The notes under the pieces are model-generated. The model did no database searches, was not told where the DNA came from, and worked only from the letters and a program-made list of their open reading frames with translations. Both the position numbers and the translations under genes were made by a program. Below are positions 1-9,275 of a stretch of 64,000 nt of DNA, in pieces. How positions within the stretch are numbered: the first letter of the stretch is position 1; each line of letters opens with the position of its first letter. The stretch lies in assembly GCF_002958735.1 (NCBI RefSeq), contig NZ_PPGH01000037.1:186001-250000 (forward strand), written 5' to 3'. This stretch comes from Chromatium okenii. GTDB lineage: Bacteria > Pseudomonadota > Gammaproteobacteria > Chromatiales > Chromatiaceae.

Positions 1-728
1 TTATCTCGGCGGCGAGGTGTTTATCAGTTTGGTGGATGCTGACGCCGCGCCGTATCACCACGATCTGCGCCAGCTCGCCATGCAGGTGCTGTGTACCAAT
101 CGGGATTTACCGCTGCAACTGCCGCTCGGCAAAGGTGAAACCGATTTCGTGTTTGATATTGGCGCACCGGTGCAGTCAGTGCGCTGCGTGGCGGGGCCGA
201 CCAAACCGCGTCCGTCGTTTCCGCGTGGCGATAACGCATGGCGGCTGATTAGTCATTTATCGCTCAATTATTTATCGCTGTGCGATCAAGACGTTGCGCA
301 AGGTGCGACTGCGTTGCGCGAGCTGCTGGCGCTGTACGGCGATCAAAGTGATGCCGCAACTCAGGCGCAAATTGAGGGCGTGCGCTCCATTCGGACGACG
401 CCAATCACGCGGCGGTTGCCTAAATCCACCCAACTGCCTATTGACCAATCCCCCAACCCCCCTTTTCCAAAGGGGGGCTTTCTGATTCTCCCCCCTTAGA
501 AAAAGGGGGGGCGGGGGGATTTGCTTTGCGCGAGGTCTGCAAATCACGTTACTGCTTGATCCAGCGGCATTTGAAGGCAGCGGCGTCTTTCTGCTCGGCG
601 CAGTGCTGGAGCAATTTTTCGCCAAATATGTCTCGGTCAACTCGTTCACCGAGACCATCATCACAACCCCAGATCACGGCGAGGTGATGCGATGGCCAGC
701 GCGGATCGGACGCCGTCACACCTGCTAA
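1..728 (+). CDS. tssF: Type VI secretion baseplate protein TssF, C-terminal part, interrupted by a repeat and frameshifted as read
   Basis: This is the 3' end of TssF (ImpG/VasA), a subunit of the type VI secretion baseplate wedge that partners TssG; the 5' part lies outside the window. The first segment reads from base 2 (GGEVFISLVDAD) to a stop at 497-499. Typical TssF C-terminal sequence (RGLQITLLLD, then GSGVFLLGAVLEQFF and YVSVNSFTETI) resumes one frame over from about 525 and ends at 726-728, overlapping tssG by 37 bases. The break coincides with the palindromic repeat at 447-522. Removing one C from the six-C run at 490-495 would join both frames, giving a TssF with an extra repeat-encoded peptide. 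It is therefore either a truly split gene or an intact one with a homopolymer error. The family call is strong; functional status is open. Confidence 0.85.
447..522. repeat. Palindromic C-run/G-run repeat, copy 1 (inside tssF)
   Basis: The segment starts with AATCCCCC, has an inner CTTTTCCAAAGGGGGG hairpin, then a second C-run/G-run hairpin, and ends in GGGGGGATTT, so its outer ends are complementary. The same architecture recurs at 39962-40061, 52411-52487, 53867-53905 (half copy) and 55609-55716. Here it sits inside the tssF coding region between conserved TssF segments, which shows it was inserted into a gene. Confidence 0.8.
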
Positions 729-1723
729 CCCTGCTGCGGGCGCTGCACGACGAGCCGCATCGGTTTGATTTTTTGCAGGCGCTGCGGCAATTGGAATGTG
801 CATATCGCCAACAGCCTCGGCTCGGACAAACCACGCGCCCGGCGCAAGAAGCGCTGCGGCTAACGCAGCAACCCTCATTGAGTTTTGCGCCCTCCACGCT
901 GGCATCTTTTCAATTAGAAAATGACACACATCCCGCTCGGATGGCGGTTTATTTTCTCGGTTTATTCGGCCCCAATGGCCCATTGCCGCTGCATTTAAGT
1001 GAATACGCCCGCGACCGCCAACGCAATTCAAATGATGCCACTTTTGTTCATTTTGCGGATGTGTTTCATCATCGCATTTTAACTTTATTTTATCGCGCTT
1101 GGGCGAATTCGCGCCCAACTGTCAATTTTGATCGACCCGAAACTGACCGCTTTAGTATTTATCTTGGCGCATTATTCGGGCAAGGAATGCCGACGTATTG
1201 CGAGCGCGACGCGCTGCCGGATTTAGCCAAACGTCATTACGCTGGACGTTTCGCTGCCCAAACCCGTCATCCCGAAGGATTGGTTGCAATTTTAACTGAC
1301 TTTTTTCAATTGCCAATTCGCATTGAAGAATTCGTTGGACATTGGCTGCCATTGCCACGCGAATCACAATGGCAACTCGGCGCTTCACCCGATACTGGCA
1401 GCTTGGGATGCAGCACCATTGTTGGCTCGCGCATTTGGGATCGCCAATATAAATTTCGCATTCATATCGGCCCGATCAGTTTAATTGATTACCAGCGGTT
1501 ATTGCCCGGCGGCGATAGTTTGCCGCGAGTGATTGCCATCGTGCGCAATTATTTAGGCGATGAATTGGATTGGGATATTCAACTGATTTTACAACGAAAA
1601 GAAACGCCGTTGCTGCAACTGGGAATTAAAAGTCAATTAGGCTGGACAACTTGGCTCACCAGTCGCACTCCTGCACATGATCCAGCAGATTTGCAATTGC
1701 AACCGCTGCGTTTTATTCAATAG
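692..1723 (+). CDS. tssG: Type VI secretion baseplate protein TssG
   Basis: TssG (ImpH/VasB) forms the baseplate wedge of the type VI secretion system together with TssF, TssE and TssK. The 343-residue product has the usual length and family features: an N-terminal FDFLQALRQLE segment, the FLGLFGPNGPLPLHL block near residue 90, and a WDRQYKFRIHIGPI segment in the C-terminal half. The ATG at 692 overlaps the end of tssF, as is usual in this operon, which implies translational coupling. The frame is intact. The next gene begins 15 bases downstream on the same strand. Confidence 0.93.
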   Translation: MASADRTPSHLLTLLRALHDEPHRFDFLQALRQLECAYRQQPRLGQTTRPAQEALRLTQQPSLSFAPSTLASFQLENDTHPARMAVYFLGLFGPNGPLPLHLSEYARDRQRNSNDATFVHFADVFHHRILTLFYRAWANSRPTVNFDRPETDRFSIYLGALFGQGMPTYCERDALPDLAKRHYAGRFAAQTRHPEGLVAILTDFFQLPIRIEEFVGHWLPLPRESQWQLGASPDTGSLGCSTIVGSRIWDRQYKFRIHIGPISLIDYQRLLPGGDSLPRVIAIVRNYLGDELDWDIQLILQRKETPLLQLGIKSQLGWTTWLTSRTPAHDPADLQLQPLRFIQ

Positions 1724-1738
1724 GAGTTATGTTTTATC

Positions 1739-2560
1739 ATGTTGATTATTCGCGCTGAACAACTGGCTGCATTTCAACAAGCAGCAATCACTTCACTTGA
1801 AAACCAATTGCTTACACATATTCAAGCAGTAACCCCGATGTTGAATTCAACCTTGGGTAAAAAAGCACTGCGTTTAGAAGTAAAACAAGCAATGAACAGC
1901 GCAGCGGAATACGAATTGACTGAACGTGCTGCCATTCGGTTATTTGTGGAATTGCGATTTTTGCTGGGCAGTGGATTTGATAGCGATCCACAATACCACT
2001 GGATCGTGCCGATTCTGCGCGATAAAGAAACACCGCAAATGATGCGAGCACTACAGCTTTATGAAAAAATTGCGGATTATCAAACGCAGGTATTGGGTGA
2101 AGGCGGAATAAATACTCAGGTTGCATTACGGCATTTTATGCTGTTTATGCAGCAACCTTTTTTGTTATCAATGCGTGATTTTGGGCAGGGAATGCTGCGA
2201 GTGTTAACCGACATTTTCCCATTAAAAGCAGCTTATTTAGGCGAAGAAGCGTTGCAAGGAATTATTCGCAGTGGATATGCACAAGCGAAAGCGTTGGGTT
2301 TTCCAACGCTGCGTAGTTATGGTGTATTAACAGGATTAATGTTTGTATGCGGCCATGGCTGCATCGCTGATCCGTTGTATTCGTGGATCGCGCAAATACT
2401 TCAAGAGACACAGACACCTGATGTCGTTGCCGAACAATTAAATCAACAAACATTATTATGGTTAGAACAAATGCTGGCAGCAGCGCCGGAAGGAATTGCA
2501 ACGGTCGGAATCACGCCAATTGCTGTTGATTCAGATTCAATTAAGGAATCATCTCAGTGA
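1739..2560 (+). CDS. Uncharacterised protein of a T6SS/VgrG-neighbourhood family
   Basis: I cannot assign a function to this 273-residue protein. Its N-terminus (MLIIRAEQLAAFQQAA) and the later GSGFDSDPQYHW block resemble, from memory, a family of uncharacterised proteins often found beside vgrG and DUF4123 genes. It follows tssG by 15 bases with a GGAG ribosome-binding site at 1723-1726, so it is likely co-transcribed with the baseplate genes. Its 3' end overlaps the convergent PAAR-like gene by 20 bases. There is no signal peptide, and I see only one modestly hydrophobic stretch (about residues 190-205, GVLTGLMFVCGHGC). It could be an adaptor, an effector or an immunity-type protein; the sequence does not decide. 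Confidence 0.6.
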   Translation: MLIIRAEQLAAFQQAAITSLENQLLTHIQAVTPMLNSTLGKKALRLEVKQAMNSAAEYELTERAAIRLFVELRFLLGSGFDSDPQYHWIVPILRDKETPQMMRALQLYEKIADYQTQVLGEGGINTQVALRHFMLFMQQPFLLSMRDFGQGMLRVLTDIFPLKAAYLGEEALQGIIRSGYAQAKALGFPTLRSYGVLTGLMFVCGHGCIADPLYSWIAQILQETQTPDVVAEQLNQQTLLWLEQMLAAAPEGIATVGITPIAVDSDSIKESSQ

Positions 2561-2930
2561 ATTGACCAGGTACAATCACTGAAATCACACCACCATAAGA
2601 ACAAATCAATTTAGAAGTGTCATTAAGTGCTGGCATATTGGCGAGTAATACGGTTGGCGCACCAATAACCCAAGGTGTCGCTGTTGCTGGAATACAGGGC
2701 ATTGGCGTTAATACACCAAGTGCTGCCGCAGTTGCCGAGGCCACAGTAGGATTCGCAGGGCTGGTGCACATACCGAAAGGCAGGATATTCACCATCGGTT
2801 TATTATCCATGATATTAGCGGCTGGCATGTAGCTCGTCATTACCTTGTTGGTTGGTAATACGACGAGCGAGCTGGGCGCAATGCCGAATGAACATTGCAG
2901 CATTGCTCCGCAACACACGTGCATTGACAT
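2541..2930 (-). CDS. PAAR-like protein of the DUF4280 family (T6SS spike tip)
   Basis: The 129-residue protein has the DUF4280/PAAR-like pattern: an N-terminal VCCGAMLQCSFG, then PAANIMDNKPMVNI, PFGMC and TPMPCIP, with glycine, proline and cysteine residues spaced as in these spike-tip folds. PAAR-like proteins cap the VgrG trimer and sharpen the injected spike or carry a toxin. Here the protein ends straight after the fold, so no C-terminal toxin is attached. It is the last gene of the leftward vgrG-DUF4123-PAAR unit and begins 25 bases after the DUF4123 gene. Confidence 0.8.
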   Translation of the reverse strand: MSMHVCCGAMLQCSFGIAPSSLVVLPTNKVMTSYMPAANIMDNKPMVNILPFGMCTSPANPTVASATAAALGVLTPMPCIPATATPWVIGAPTVLLANMPALNDTSKLICSYGGVISVIVPGQFTEMIP

Positions 2931-2954
2931 TAGGTTGTCCTCAATTAAAATTAA

Positions 2955-3485
2955 TTATGCCAATAACAATTTACTTTGTATTAAACCCTGCTCGCCACGC
3001 ATAAAGCATTGCAATGATGCTGGCACTTCTCCTTCGATATAATAAGCACTAATCGGATTAAATAAAATATCCAATTCTTCTGCATTACACGTTGGCAAAT
3101 AAACTCGTAATACGCGAGGATCATAATAGCGAAAATAATGTGGATTTCCTTCAAAATCCCAAACAGAAAGTAGATTACGAAAGTGAATACGCAGGGTGCG
3201 TAAATGCGCATTAGATGCCGCAAGAATACCCCAATGGTTGCCTAATCCTTCCGCTAATAGTAACGTTAAAAATTCAGAATCTGCTTGAAATTGAACAAGA
3301 TAAGGTGCTACTCGCGCCAGCTCTTCATCCAAATCACCGGGCAATAAACACACATTTGGCAATCCGTATACGCTCAATAGTGTTGGCAAATTCGCTAACG
3401 ATGCGCCGTCGAGTACTGCGCAAAGTGCTTGTTTAGGATTGCCCAAACGACGTTGAAAAACCTGTTGTTGTGTGTCATCGCTCAT
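2955..3485 (-). CDS. DUF4123 protein, T6SS effector adaptor/chaperone
   Basis: DUF4123 proteins (Tap/TEC family) load effectors onto VgrG. The 176-residue product has the expected features: an N-terminal AVLDGASL segment, a GNHWGIL block near the middle and the RYYDPRVLRVYLP segment characteristic of the family. The start at 3485 overlaps the end of vgrG by four bases (ATGA), so translation is coupled. It sits between vgrG and the PAAR-like gene. DUF4123 adaptors normally act on an effector encoded next door, but no recognisable toxin gene is present here. Confidence 0.82.
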   Translation of the reverse strand: MSDDTQQQVFQRRLGNPKQALCAVLDGASLANLPTLLSVYGLPNVCLLPGDLDEELARVAPYLVQFQADSEFLTLLLAEGLGNHWGILAASNAHLRTLRIHFRNLLSVWDFEGNPHYFRYYDPRVLRVYLPTCNAEELDILFNPISAYYIEGEVPASLQCFMRGEQGLIQSKLLLA

Positions 3486-5587
3486 AAAAAAGCATCACCA
3501 TTTTCTGCCGCTGCTTCCAACGCCTTAACCATTGTTTTGCTTTCTACTGTCGGCGCAGGCGGAGGCGTTTGCGCCGTGACGGTGGAAACTCCGCCAGCTG
3601 TGGCCTCACCTGCTTCTCTCGGTTTCGTCGGTGCCGTCGCGCTGGCTGGCGAACAACCCGAACCCGCACCTGCAGCACCACCACTATTAATCAGCACCAT
3701 CGGCCCAGAAATAGTCACTCCCGTGGGTCCCACGGTAACGAAACTGCCGGAGGCTTTCAGCGTCACCATCATTCCCGCTTCAATCACCACGTTCATTCCG
3801 CCTTTCAAATGAATTTCCTGACCGGCATCTGCCGCGTATTTCATGCCAGCTTTTTGCAAAATATTCATCGTTGCATTTAATGATGCACTGCTAACCTTTT
3901 GATTATAATCCGCTGTCACCGTTAAATGCTTATCGCCGCCAACTTTTTCTAATTGATCGCTGGCGATCGTCAAATGCTGTTTTCCATCAATCTGTTCAAG
4001 CTGATCTTTGGTGACGATTAAATGCTGCTCGTTCCCAATCCAAGTGACTGCATCATGTTTAACTCGCGTTTCATAATCCTTTTCGGCATGAATAAAAATT
4101 TGCTCGGAATCTTTTTTATCTTCTAAACGAATCTCATTAAAGCCAGCGCCACCTTTACTGCTGCTGGTTTTAATCGTGGTCTTGGTTGCTTCATCCGGTA
4201 AAGTATAGGGTGGCGTACAATCACCGTTATAAACTCTGCCGGTAATAATCGGTTGATCGGGATCGCCTTCTAAAAAATCAACAATAACTTCCTGACCAAT
4301 ACGCGGCGTCATTATTCCGCCCCAACCTTTTCCCGCCCAGATTTGCGCTACACGAATCCAACAAGAACTCATTTCATTCGATTCACCATAACGATCCCAA
4401 TGAAATTGAACCTTGACGCGTCCGTGTACATCAGTCCAGATTTCTTCACCAGATTTGCCGACAACAATTGCCGTTTGTGAACCCTGAACCACGGGTTTTG
4501 GTGTTATACGCGGTGGTCGATAAGATGTTTGTGCATCAATTGCCGTGAGCGTTATACAAAATAACTCACTTTCGTTCACTGTTGCTGTCGATTCAAAATC
4601 ATTAGACTGTAAAACATAACTCGCACCAATAATAAGATATTTACGGTTTTGATCGTCGCGTGGATAATCAGTTAGGGTAAACAATGCACCGCAGGTTAAA
4701 TCACGCGCATTCCCAGTTGCTTGCACTGTTTCGTATTCAGTTTGTAATTCTTCCAAACGGATTTTTGCGTAGCTTTGACCTTCTGCTGCCTTGGTATAAT
4801 CATTTGGAAAATCGAACACTTCCATGCTGGCAAGCGCATGTTCTTTTGGCACATTACTTGTTTTCAATAAACTTGTTTTTGGTACAGTAAAATCAAAGGC
4901 TTTATGTACAAAAGCGCCTGAACAAACCTCTTTATTCACAATCCAATGATCAATATGGTCAAGCTCACGCAGCCAAGATGCACTTTCACGGTAAAAAGGA
5001 ATTGTAAATTCTGTTGAATGGGCGCTGCTGTCATTTGCAAATACCAACGTATGTTTACCATCTACATGTTCAAAAAAATAGTAAATGCCTTCATGTTCGA
5101 GCAAGCGATTGATAAAATTTAAATCGGTTTCACGGTATTGAACACAGTATTCCCATTGGCGAAAACTTCCTGAGCAGCGATCAGCAATATCTGTCAGTCC
5201 ATACTTTTCAAAAATCTCTTTTACGATGTTTGGAACTGTTTTACTTTGAAAAATACGGCAGTCTGCTGACCGCGATAAAAACCACAGCAACGGCACTAAT
5301 ACTGCTTGATAACACGCATAGCGACCTTGAAATCCTGTAAACGAGAAACGACTCACGTAGCCATGATAAAAGCGGCGGCTATTATCAGATAGAGTTAGCG
5401 CGACTGTCATTGCTGTACCCAATAACGTATCGGGTGCAACAGTCATATCGGTACTTAATAGTGCCAATTCATATTCAAATGGGCTACTGAGGCGTTCTTT
5501 TCCCGTCATACTGCGCAATAACAATTTCTCTGAACCGAGAATGGTATTGACGGATAAAAAGCGATTTTTTTGCGTTGGCTCTGTCAT
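3482..5587 (-). CDS. vgrG: Type VI secretion spike protein VgrG (TssI)
   Basis: VgrG trimers form the needle tip pushed by the Hcp tube. The 701-residue protein shows the gp27-like N-terminal half (SPFEYELALLS; the RETDLNFINRLLEHEGIYYFF segment near residue 160), the gp5-like OB-fold block (DVHGRVKVQFHWDR, then a GWGGIMTPRIGQEVIVDF stretch) and a repetitive beta-helix region (KQHLTIASDQLEKVGG). A short Ala/Pro/Thr-rich tail follows. No enzymatic C-terminal domain is visible, so it is not an evolved VgrG. It heads a leftward unit with DUF4123 and PAAR-like genes, convergent to the tssG strand. The frame is intact. Confidence 0.95.
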   Translation of the reverse strand: MTEPTQKNRFLSVNTILGSEKLLLRSMTGKERLSSPFEYELALLSTDMTVAPDTLLGTAMTVALTLSDNSRRFYHGYVSRFSFTGFQGRYACYQAVLVPLLWFLSRSADCRIFQSKTVPNIVKEIFEKYGLTDIADRCSGSFRQWEYCVQYRETDLNFINRLLEHEGIYYFFEHVDGKHTLVFANDSSAHSTEFTIPFYRESASWLRELDHIDHWIVNKEVCSGAFVHKAFDFTVPKTSLLKTSNVPKEHALASMEVFDFPNDYTKAAEGQSYAKIRLEELQTEYETVQATGNARDLTCGALFTLTDYPRDDQNRKYLIIGASYVLQSNDFESTATVNESELFCITLTAIDAQTSYRPPRITPKPVVQGSQTAIVVGKSGEEIWTDVHGRVKVQFHWDRYGESNEMSSCWIRVAQIWAGKGWGGIMTPRIGQEVIVDFLEGDPDQPIITGRVYNGDCTPPYTLPDEATKTTIKTSSSKGGAGFNEIRLEDKKDSEQIFIHAEKDYETRVKHDAVTWIGNEQHLIVTKDQLEQIDGKQHLTIASDQLEKVGGDKHLTVTADYNQKVSSASLNATMNILQKAGMKYAADAGQEIHLKGGMNVVIEAGMMVTLKASGSFVTVGPTGVTISGPMVLINSGGAAGAGSGCSPASATAPTKPREAGEATAGGVSTVTAQTPPPAPTVESKTMVKALEAAAENGDAFL

Positions 5588-5734
5588 GTTAATTGCTACT
5601 GCTGTTGATCATTGCAGCGTTGATGGCGATTGGCTGTCAACAAATTATAGACAGATTTCGCGTCTTTAATTTAGCGACAGGTCATGTTTGAGAATATCAT
5701 CGTCTTGATGGTGATAACGTGCAGATTTTAGACA

Positions 5735-5771
5735 TAAAAAAAGCAGTGCCGAAAGATCGACGCTGCTTTTT
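5735..5771 (-). terminator. Rho-independent terminator downstream of tRNA-Cys
   Basis: On the minus strand, just after the tRNA-Cys gene, AAAAAGCAG and CTGCTTTTT form a 9-bp stem around a 16-base loop, followed by further T residues. Position and structure fit termination of the tRNA transcript. Confidence 0.65.
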
Positions 5772-5774
5772 GTT

Positions 5775-5848
5775 TGGAGGCTGAACCCGGAATCGAACCG
5801 AGGTACACGGCTTTGCAGGCCGGTGCATGACCACTCTGCCATTCAGCC
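5775..5848 (-). tRNA. tRNA-Cys (GCA)
   Basis: The minus strand folds as a standard tRNA of 74 bases: acceptor stem GGCTGAA pairing with TTCAGCC, anticodon GCA in the context CTGCAAA, the TΨC arm GGTTCGATTCC, and an encoded CCA end (TGG at 5775-5777 on the plus strand). A terminator follows immediately. Confidence 0.95.
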
Positions 5849-5962
5849 ATGAGCGAACAATTGTAAGCAGTTTCCGCTGCCTTGTCACGCGCTACAACCA
5901 AACCAGTCGCATTTACAGATAAAATGCTGCACGATTTCCTCAATATATGAGCATCCGCATTC

Positions 5963-6811
5963 ATGTCACCACCCGATTTTGACCACGCACCAATTCATTG
6001 GCAAACTGACAAAGCATCTGATTATCAAGATATTTATTATCACTCTGCCGAGCATATCGCTAAAATTACCATCAATCGCCCAGAAGTGCGCAACGCGTTT
6101 CGTCCGCAAACCGTGCGTGAGCTGATTGATGCCTTTCATCGGGCGCATCTCGATCCTGACATTGGTGTCATCATTTTGACTGGTGCGGGCGAACTGGCGT
6201 TTTGCTCTGGCGGTGATCAGCGCATTCGTGGCGAAGCAGGTTATCAAGATGATATCGGCGTGGAACATTTGAACGTGCTTGAATTGCAACGGCAAATTCG
6301 CACCTTGCCTAAGCCAGTCGTGGCAATGGTCGCCGGTTATGCGATTGGTGGCGGTCATGTGTTGCATCTGATTTGTGATCTGACGATTGCTGCCGACAAC
6401 GCTCGTTTTGGTCAAACTGGGCCGAAAGTTGGCAGTTTTGATGGCGGTTTTGGCGCTGGATTAATGGCGCGAACGGTCGGATTAAAAAAGGCCAAAGAGA
6501 TTTGGTTTTTATGTCGTCAATACGATGCAGCAGAAGCATTGGCAATGGGATTAGTGAATACGGTTGTGCCGCTGGCTGAATTGGAAACTGAAACGGTGGC
6601 ATGGTGTCGGCAAATGAATCGATTATCACCAACGGCATTGCGAGTGCTTAAATCATCATTTAATGCGGATACTGATGGATTGGCGGGTATTCAGGAATTG
6701 GCGGGCAATGCAACCGCGCTATTTTATACGACGGCAGAAGGTCAAGAAGGACGCAATGCTTTTCTCGAAAAACGCGCTCCTGATTTTCAGCAATTTCCGC
6801 GTCGCCCTTGA
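5963..6811 (+). CDS. menB: 1,4-dihydroxy-2-naphthoyl-CoA synthase MenB
   Basis: MenB closes the second ring of the naphthoquinone nucleus, turning o-succinylbenzoyl-CoA into 1,4-dihydroxy-2-naphthoyl-CoA in menaquinone synthesis. The 282-residue crotonase-fold protein carries MenB hallmarks rather than generic enoyl-CoA hydratase ones: [11 protein letters not shown], the [11 protein letters not shown] oxyanion segment, [13 protein letters not shown], and the [15 protein letters not shown] segment of the C-terminal half. The frame is intact. It stands alone here, without other men genes, between tRNA-Cys and yebC. Its presence suggests menaquinone is made, perhaps for anaerobic respiration. 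A 2-ketocyclohexane-type ring-cleavage hydratase is a less likely alternative. Confidence 0.88.
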   Translation: MSPPDFDHAPIHWQTDKASDYQDIYYHSAEHIAKITINRPEVRNAFRPQTVRELIDAFHRAHLDPDIGVIILTGAGELAFCSGGDQRIRGEAGYQDDIGVEHLNVLELQRQIRTLPKPVVAMVAGYAIGGGHVLHLICDLTIAADNARFGQTGPKVGSFDGGFGAGLMARTVGLKKAKEIWFLCRQYDAAEALAMGLVNTVVPLAELETETVAWCRQMNRLSPTALRVLKSSFNADTDGLAGIQELAGNATALFYTTAEGQEGRNAFLEKRAPDFQQFPRRP

Positions 6812-6885
6812 TCGCGTGATAAAACGCATCATTTCACCTTCAATAGATCAATTCTAAACGCAGTTATAAAAAGAGAGCGTAATTC

Positions 6886-7635
6886 ATGGCAGGTCATAGT
6901 AAATGGGCAAATATCAAACATCGTAAAGCTGCGCAGGATAAACAGCGCGGCAAGATGTGGACGAAGTTAATTCGTGAAGTGACGGTTGCAGCGCGAGAAA
7001 GTGGCGGTGATCCGGGTGCGAATCCGCGTCTACGGCTGGCGATGGACAAGGCATTTGGTGCCAATATGCCGCGTGATACGGTAGAGCGGGCGATCAAGCG
7101 CGGCGCTGGCGGTATGGATGGCGAGAATTACGAGGAGATTCGTTATGAAGGTTACGGTCCCGGCGGCGTTGCCGTGATGGTCGAGTGCATGACCGATAAT
7201 CGTAATCGCACTGCGTCTGATGTGCGCCACGCCTTCACCAAGCGCGGCGGCAATCTCGGCACGGATGGATCGGTCAATTATCTATTTACAAAACAGGGTG
7301 TTATTAGCTTTCAGCCGGGCACTGATGAAGATGCCGTGATTGAAGTCGCACTGGACGCTGGCGCGGAAGATGTGACCACCAACGATGATGGTTCGGTCGA
7401 TGTGACGACCACGCCGGAAACCTTCGCTGCGGTGAAAGATGCTTTGAGCAAAGCCGGTTTTGATACCGATGCAGCGGAAATCACCTACAACGCGGCGACG
7501 TTGGTCGCACTTGAGCAGGATGCAGCGGAAAAGCTGTTGAAAATGATCGAAATGTTGGAAGACCTCGACGACGTGCAGGACGTGTATCACAACGCCGACA
7601 TCTCCGATGACATCCTCGCTGCGCTCGATGGCTGA
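6886..7635 (+). CDS. yebC: YebC/PmpR family protein (TACO1 homologue)
   Basis: The 249-residue protein begins [14 protein letters not shown], the signature start of the YebC/TACO1 family, and continues with the conserved [10 protein letters not shown] and [13 protein letters not shown] blocks. Members act as transcription regulators or relieve ribosome stalling at proline stretches. The ATG at 6886 is preceded by a purine-rich GAGAG. The gene overlaps ruvC by eight bases, keeping the widespread yebC-ruvC pair. Confidence 0.95.
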   Translation: MAGHSKWANIKHRKAAQDKQRGKMWTKLIREVTVAARESGGDPGANPRLRLAMDKAFGANMPRDTVERAIKRGAGGMDGENYEEIRYEGYGPGGVAVMVECMTDNRNRTASDVRHAFTKRGGNLGTDGSVNYLFTKQGVISFQPGTDEDAVIEVALDAGAEDVTTNDDGSVDVTTTPETFAAVKDALSKAGFDTDAAEITYNAATLVALEQDAAEKLLKMIEMLEDLDDVQDVYHNADISDDILAALDG

Positions 7636-8167
7636 ACTAAATCCCGTCCTGCGCCAGCGCATTCTCGGGATTGATCCCGGTTCGCGGATCACCGGTTTTG
7701 CCATCATCGATTCCGATGGTCAACACAGCGTTTGGATCGCCAGCGGCTGCATTCGCGTCGGCGAACAGCCGTGGCCAGATCGACTCGGCACTCTGTTTGA
7801 TCGCGTCGCGGCGCTCGTCGCCGAATATCAGCCGCAGATGCTGGCGGTGGAACAATTGATTTTCGCCCGCGATCCCAGCGCGGCGCTCAAATTAGGACAG
7901 GCGCGAGGCGCGATTCTCTGCGCCGGAATTAAAGGCGGATTGCCGGTGCAGGAATACGGACCGAAAGCCGTCAAATTAGCAGTGGTTGGTAACGGCAATG
8001 CGGAAAAATCGCAAGTGCAACAGATGGTTAAAATCCTGCTGGCGCTGCCTAAGCTCCCGTCTGAAGATGAAGCCGATGCGCTGGCGATTGCCCTCTGTCA
8101 CGCGCATTCCATGCGGATTCCTGCTCGCCAGCGCGTCACCGCCTCGTGGCGCGATTGGCGACCCTAG
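7628..8167 (+). CDS. ruvC: Holliday junction endonuclease RuvC
   Basis: RuvC cuts Holliday junctions during recombinational repair. I choose the ATG at 7628 ([10 protein letters not shown]), which overlaps the yebC stop by eight bases and gives the usual 179 residues. The four acidic catalytic positions are visible: Asp in ILGIDPGSR, Glu in VEQLIF, and two Asp in [11 protein letters not shown]. The partner genes ruvA and ruvB, which commonly follow, are absent here; cbpA comes next after 93 bases. Confidence 0.95.
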   Translation: MAELNPVLRQRILGIDPGSRITGFAIIDSDGQHSVWIASGCIRVGEQPWPDRLGTLFDRVAALVAEYQPQMLAVEQLIFARDPSAALKLGQARGAILCAGIKGGLPVQEYGPKAVKLAVVGNGNAEKSQVQQMVKILLALPKLPSEDEADALAIALCHAHSMRIPARQRVTASWRDWRP

Positions 8168-8260
8168 CGAGAAATCAACCGCCAGCGCCCCCATTTGAAC
8201 GGAAACTCAATTATCAATTCAATTGAGATTTCGTTGATTTCATTTCATTGAGATGCCGCA

Positions 8261-9205
8261 ATGCAATACAAGGATTATTACAAAACCCTCGGCGTGGCGC
8301 GTACCGCCACTGCAGATGAGATTAAACGCGCTTATCGTCGTTTAGCCCGCAAGTTTCATCCCGATGTCAGTAAAGAACCGGATGCTGAAAATCGCTTTAA
8401 AGAAATCAATGAAGCGAATGAAGTGCTGCATGATCCTAAAAAACGTGCGGCCTATGACGCGCTCGGCAGCAATTGGCGAGCGGGTCAAGAATTTCGTCCA
8501 CCACCGGGCGCAGCGGGCAATGCAGATTTCAACTTTAATGCGGGCGATACGTCTGATTTCAGTGATTTTATTGCCAATATGTTTGGTCGCGCTTTTCGTT
8601 CCGAAAGTCGAGAACCATTGCGGCGACGGCGCGGTCAAGATCAAACCTTAAAAGTAACAATTACGTTGGAAGATGCGTATCGTGGCACCACGCGCCAAAT
8701 CCGGCTTGATGTCCAGAATACCAATAGTAATCAAACGGTTAAATCACGCACGTTAAATGTACGTATTCCTGAAGGCGTGGTGCAGGGGCAACAGATTCGG
8801 TTGGCGGGTCAGGGTGCAGCAGGCGTAAATAATGGAGCGGCGGGCGATTTATATCTGGAAATTGAGATTGCGCCGCATCCGTATTTCACAGTGGAAGGGA
8901 AAGATATGCAGTTACGGCTGCCGATTACGCCGTGGGAAGCGGCGCTCGGCGCAGCAGTCACCGTACCCACACTCGGCGGCGCAGTGACGTTGAAGATTCC
9001 TGCCGGTTCACAAACTGGGCGCAAAATGCGGTTAAAAGGACGCGGTTTGCCCGGTCAACCGCCCGGTGATGTGTTGATATTGTTAGAAATTGTCACGCCA
9101 CCCGCAACGACTGCGACCGCGCAGGATTTTTATCGGCAGATGGCCGAGCGCCTACCATTTAATCCTCGTGCCGAATTGGATCAACGCGGAGCGGATGGGT
9201 GTTAA
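8261..9205 (+). CDS. cbpA: CbpA-type DnaJ co-chaperone
   Basis: This 314-residue protein has an N-terminal J domain (DYYKTLGV, with the HPD motif in KFHPDVS near residue 33), a short Gly/Phe linker and two DnaJ C-terminal substrate-binding domains (VTITLEDAYRGTTRQI, then LRLPITPWEAALGA). It lacks the Cys-rich zinc domain of DnaJ, so it is CbpA-like. CbpA stimulates DnaK and can bind curved DNA. The frame is intact and the gene is apparently a single transcription unit. Confidence 0.9.
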   Translation: MQYKDYYKTLGVARTATADEIKRAYRRLARKFHPDVSKEPDAENRFKEINEANEVLHDPKKRAAYDALGSNWRAGQEFRPPPGAAGNADFNFNAGDTSDFSDFIANMFGRAFRSESREPLRRRRGQDQTLKVTITLEDAYRGTTRQIRLDVQNTNSNQTVKSRTLNVRIPEGVVQGQQIRLAGQGAAGVNNGAAGDLYLEIEIAPHPYFTVEGKDMQLRLPITPWEAALGAAVTVPTLGGAVTLKIPAGSQTGRKMRLKGRGLPGQPPGDVLILLEIVTPPATTATAQDFYRQMAERLPFNPRAELDQRGADGC

Positions 9206-9275
9206 TTCTAAGGTGAGCGGTTAAAATGCTTGCTGCTGTTTCCCCGTCATTTTGAAGTTTTGGATTGAATTTTCT

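Noticed and set aside
5963..6811. Generic enoyl-CoA hydratase
   Set aside because: [11 protein letters not shown] and [13 protein letters not shown] are characteristic of MenB.
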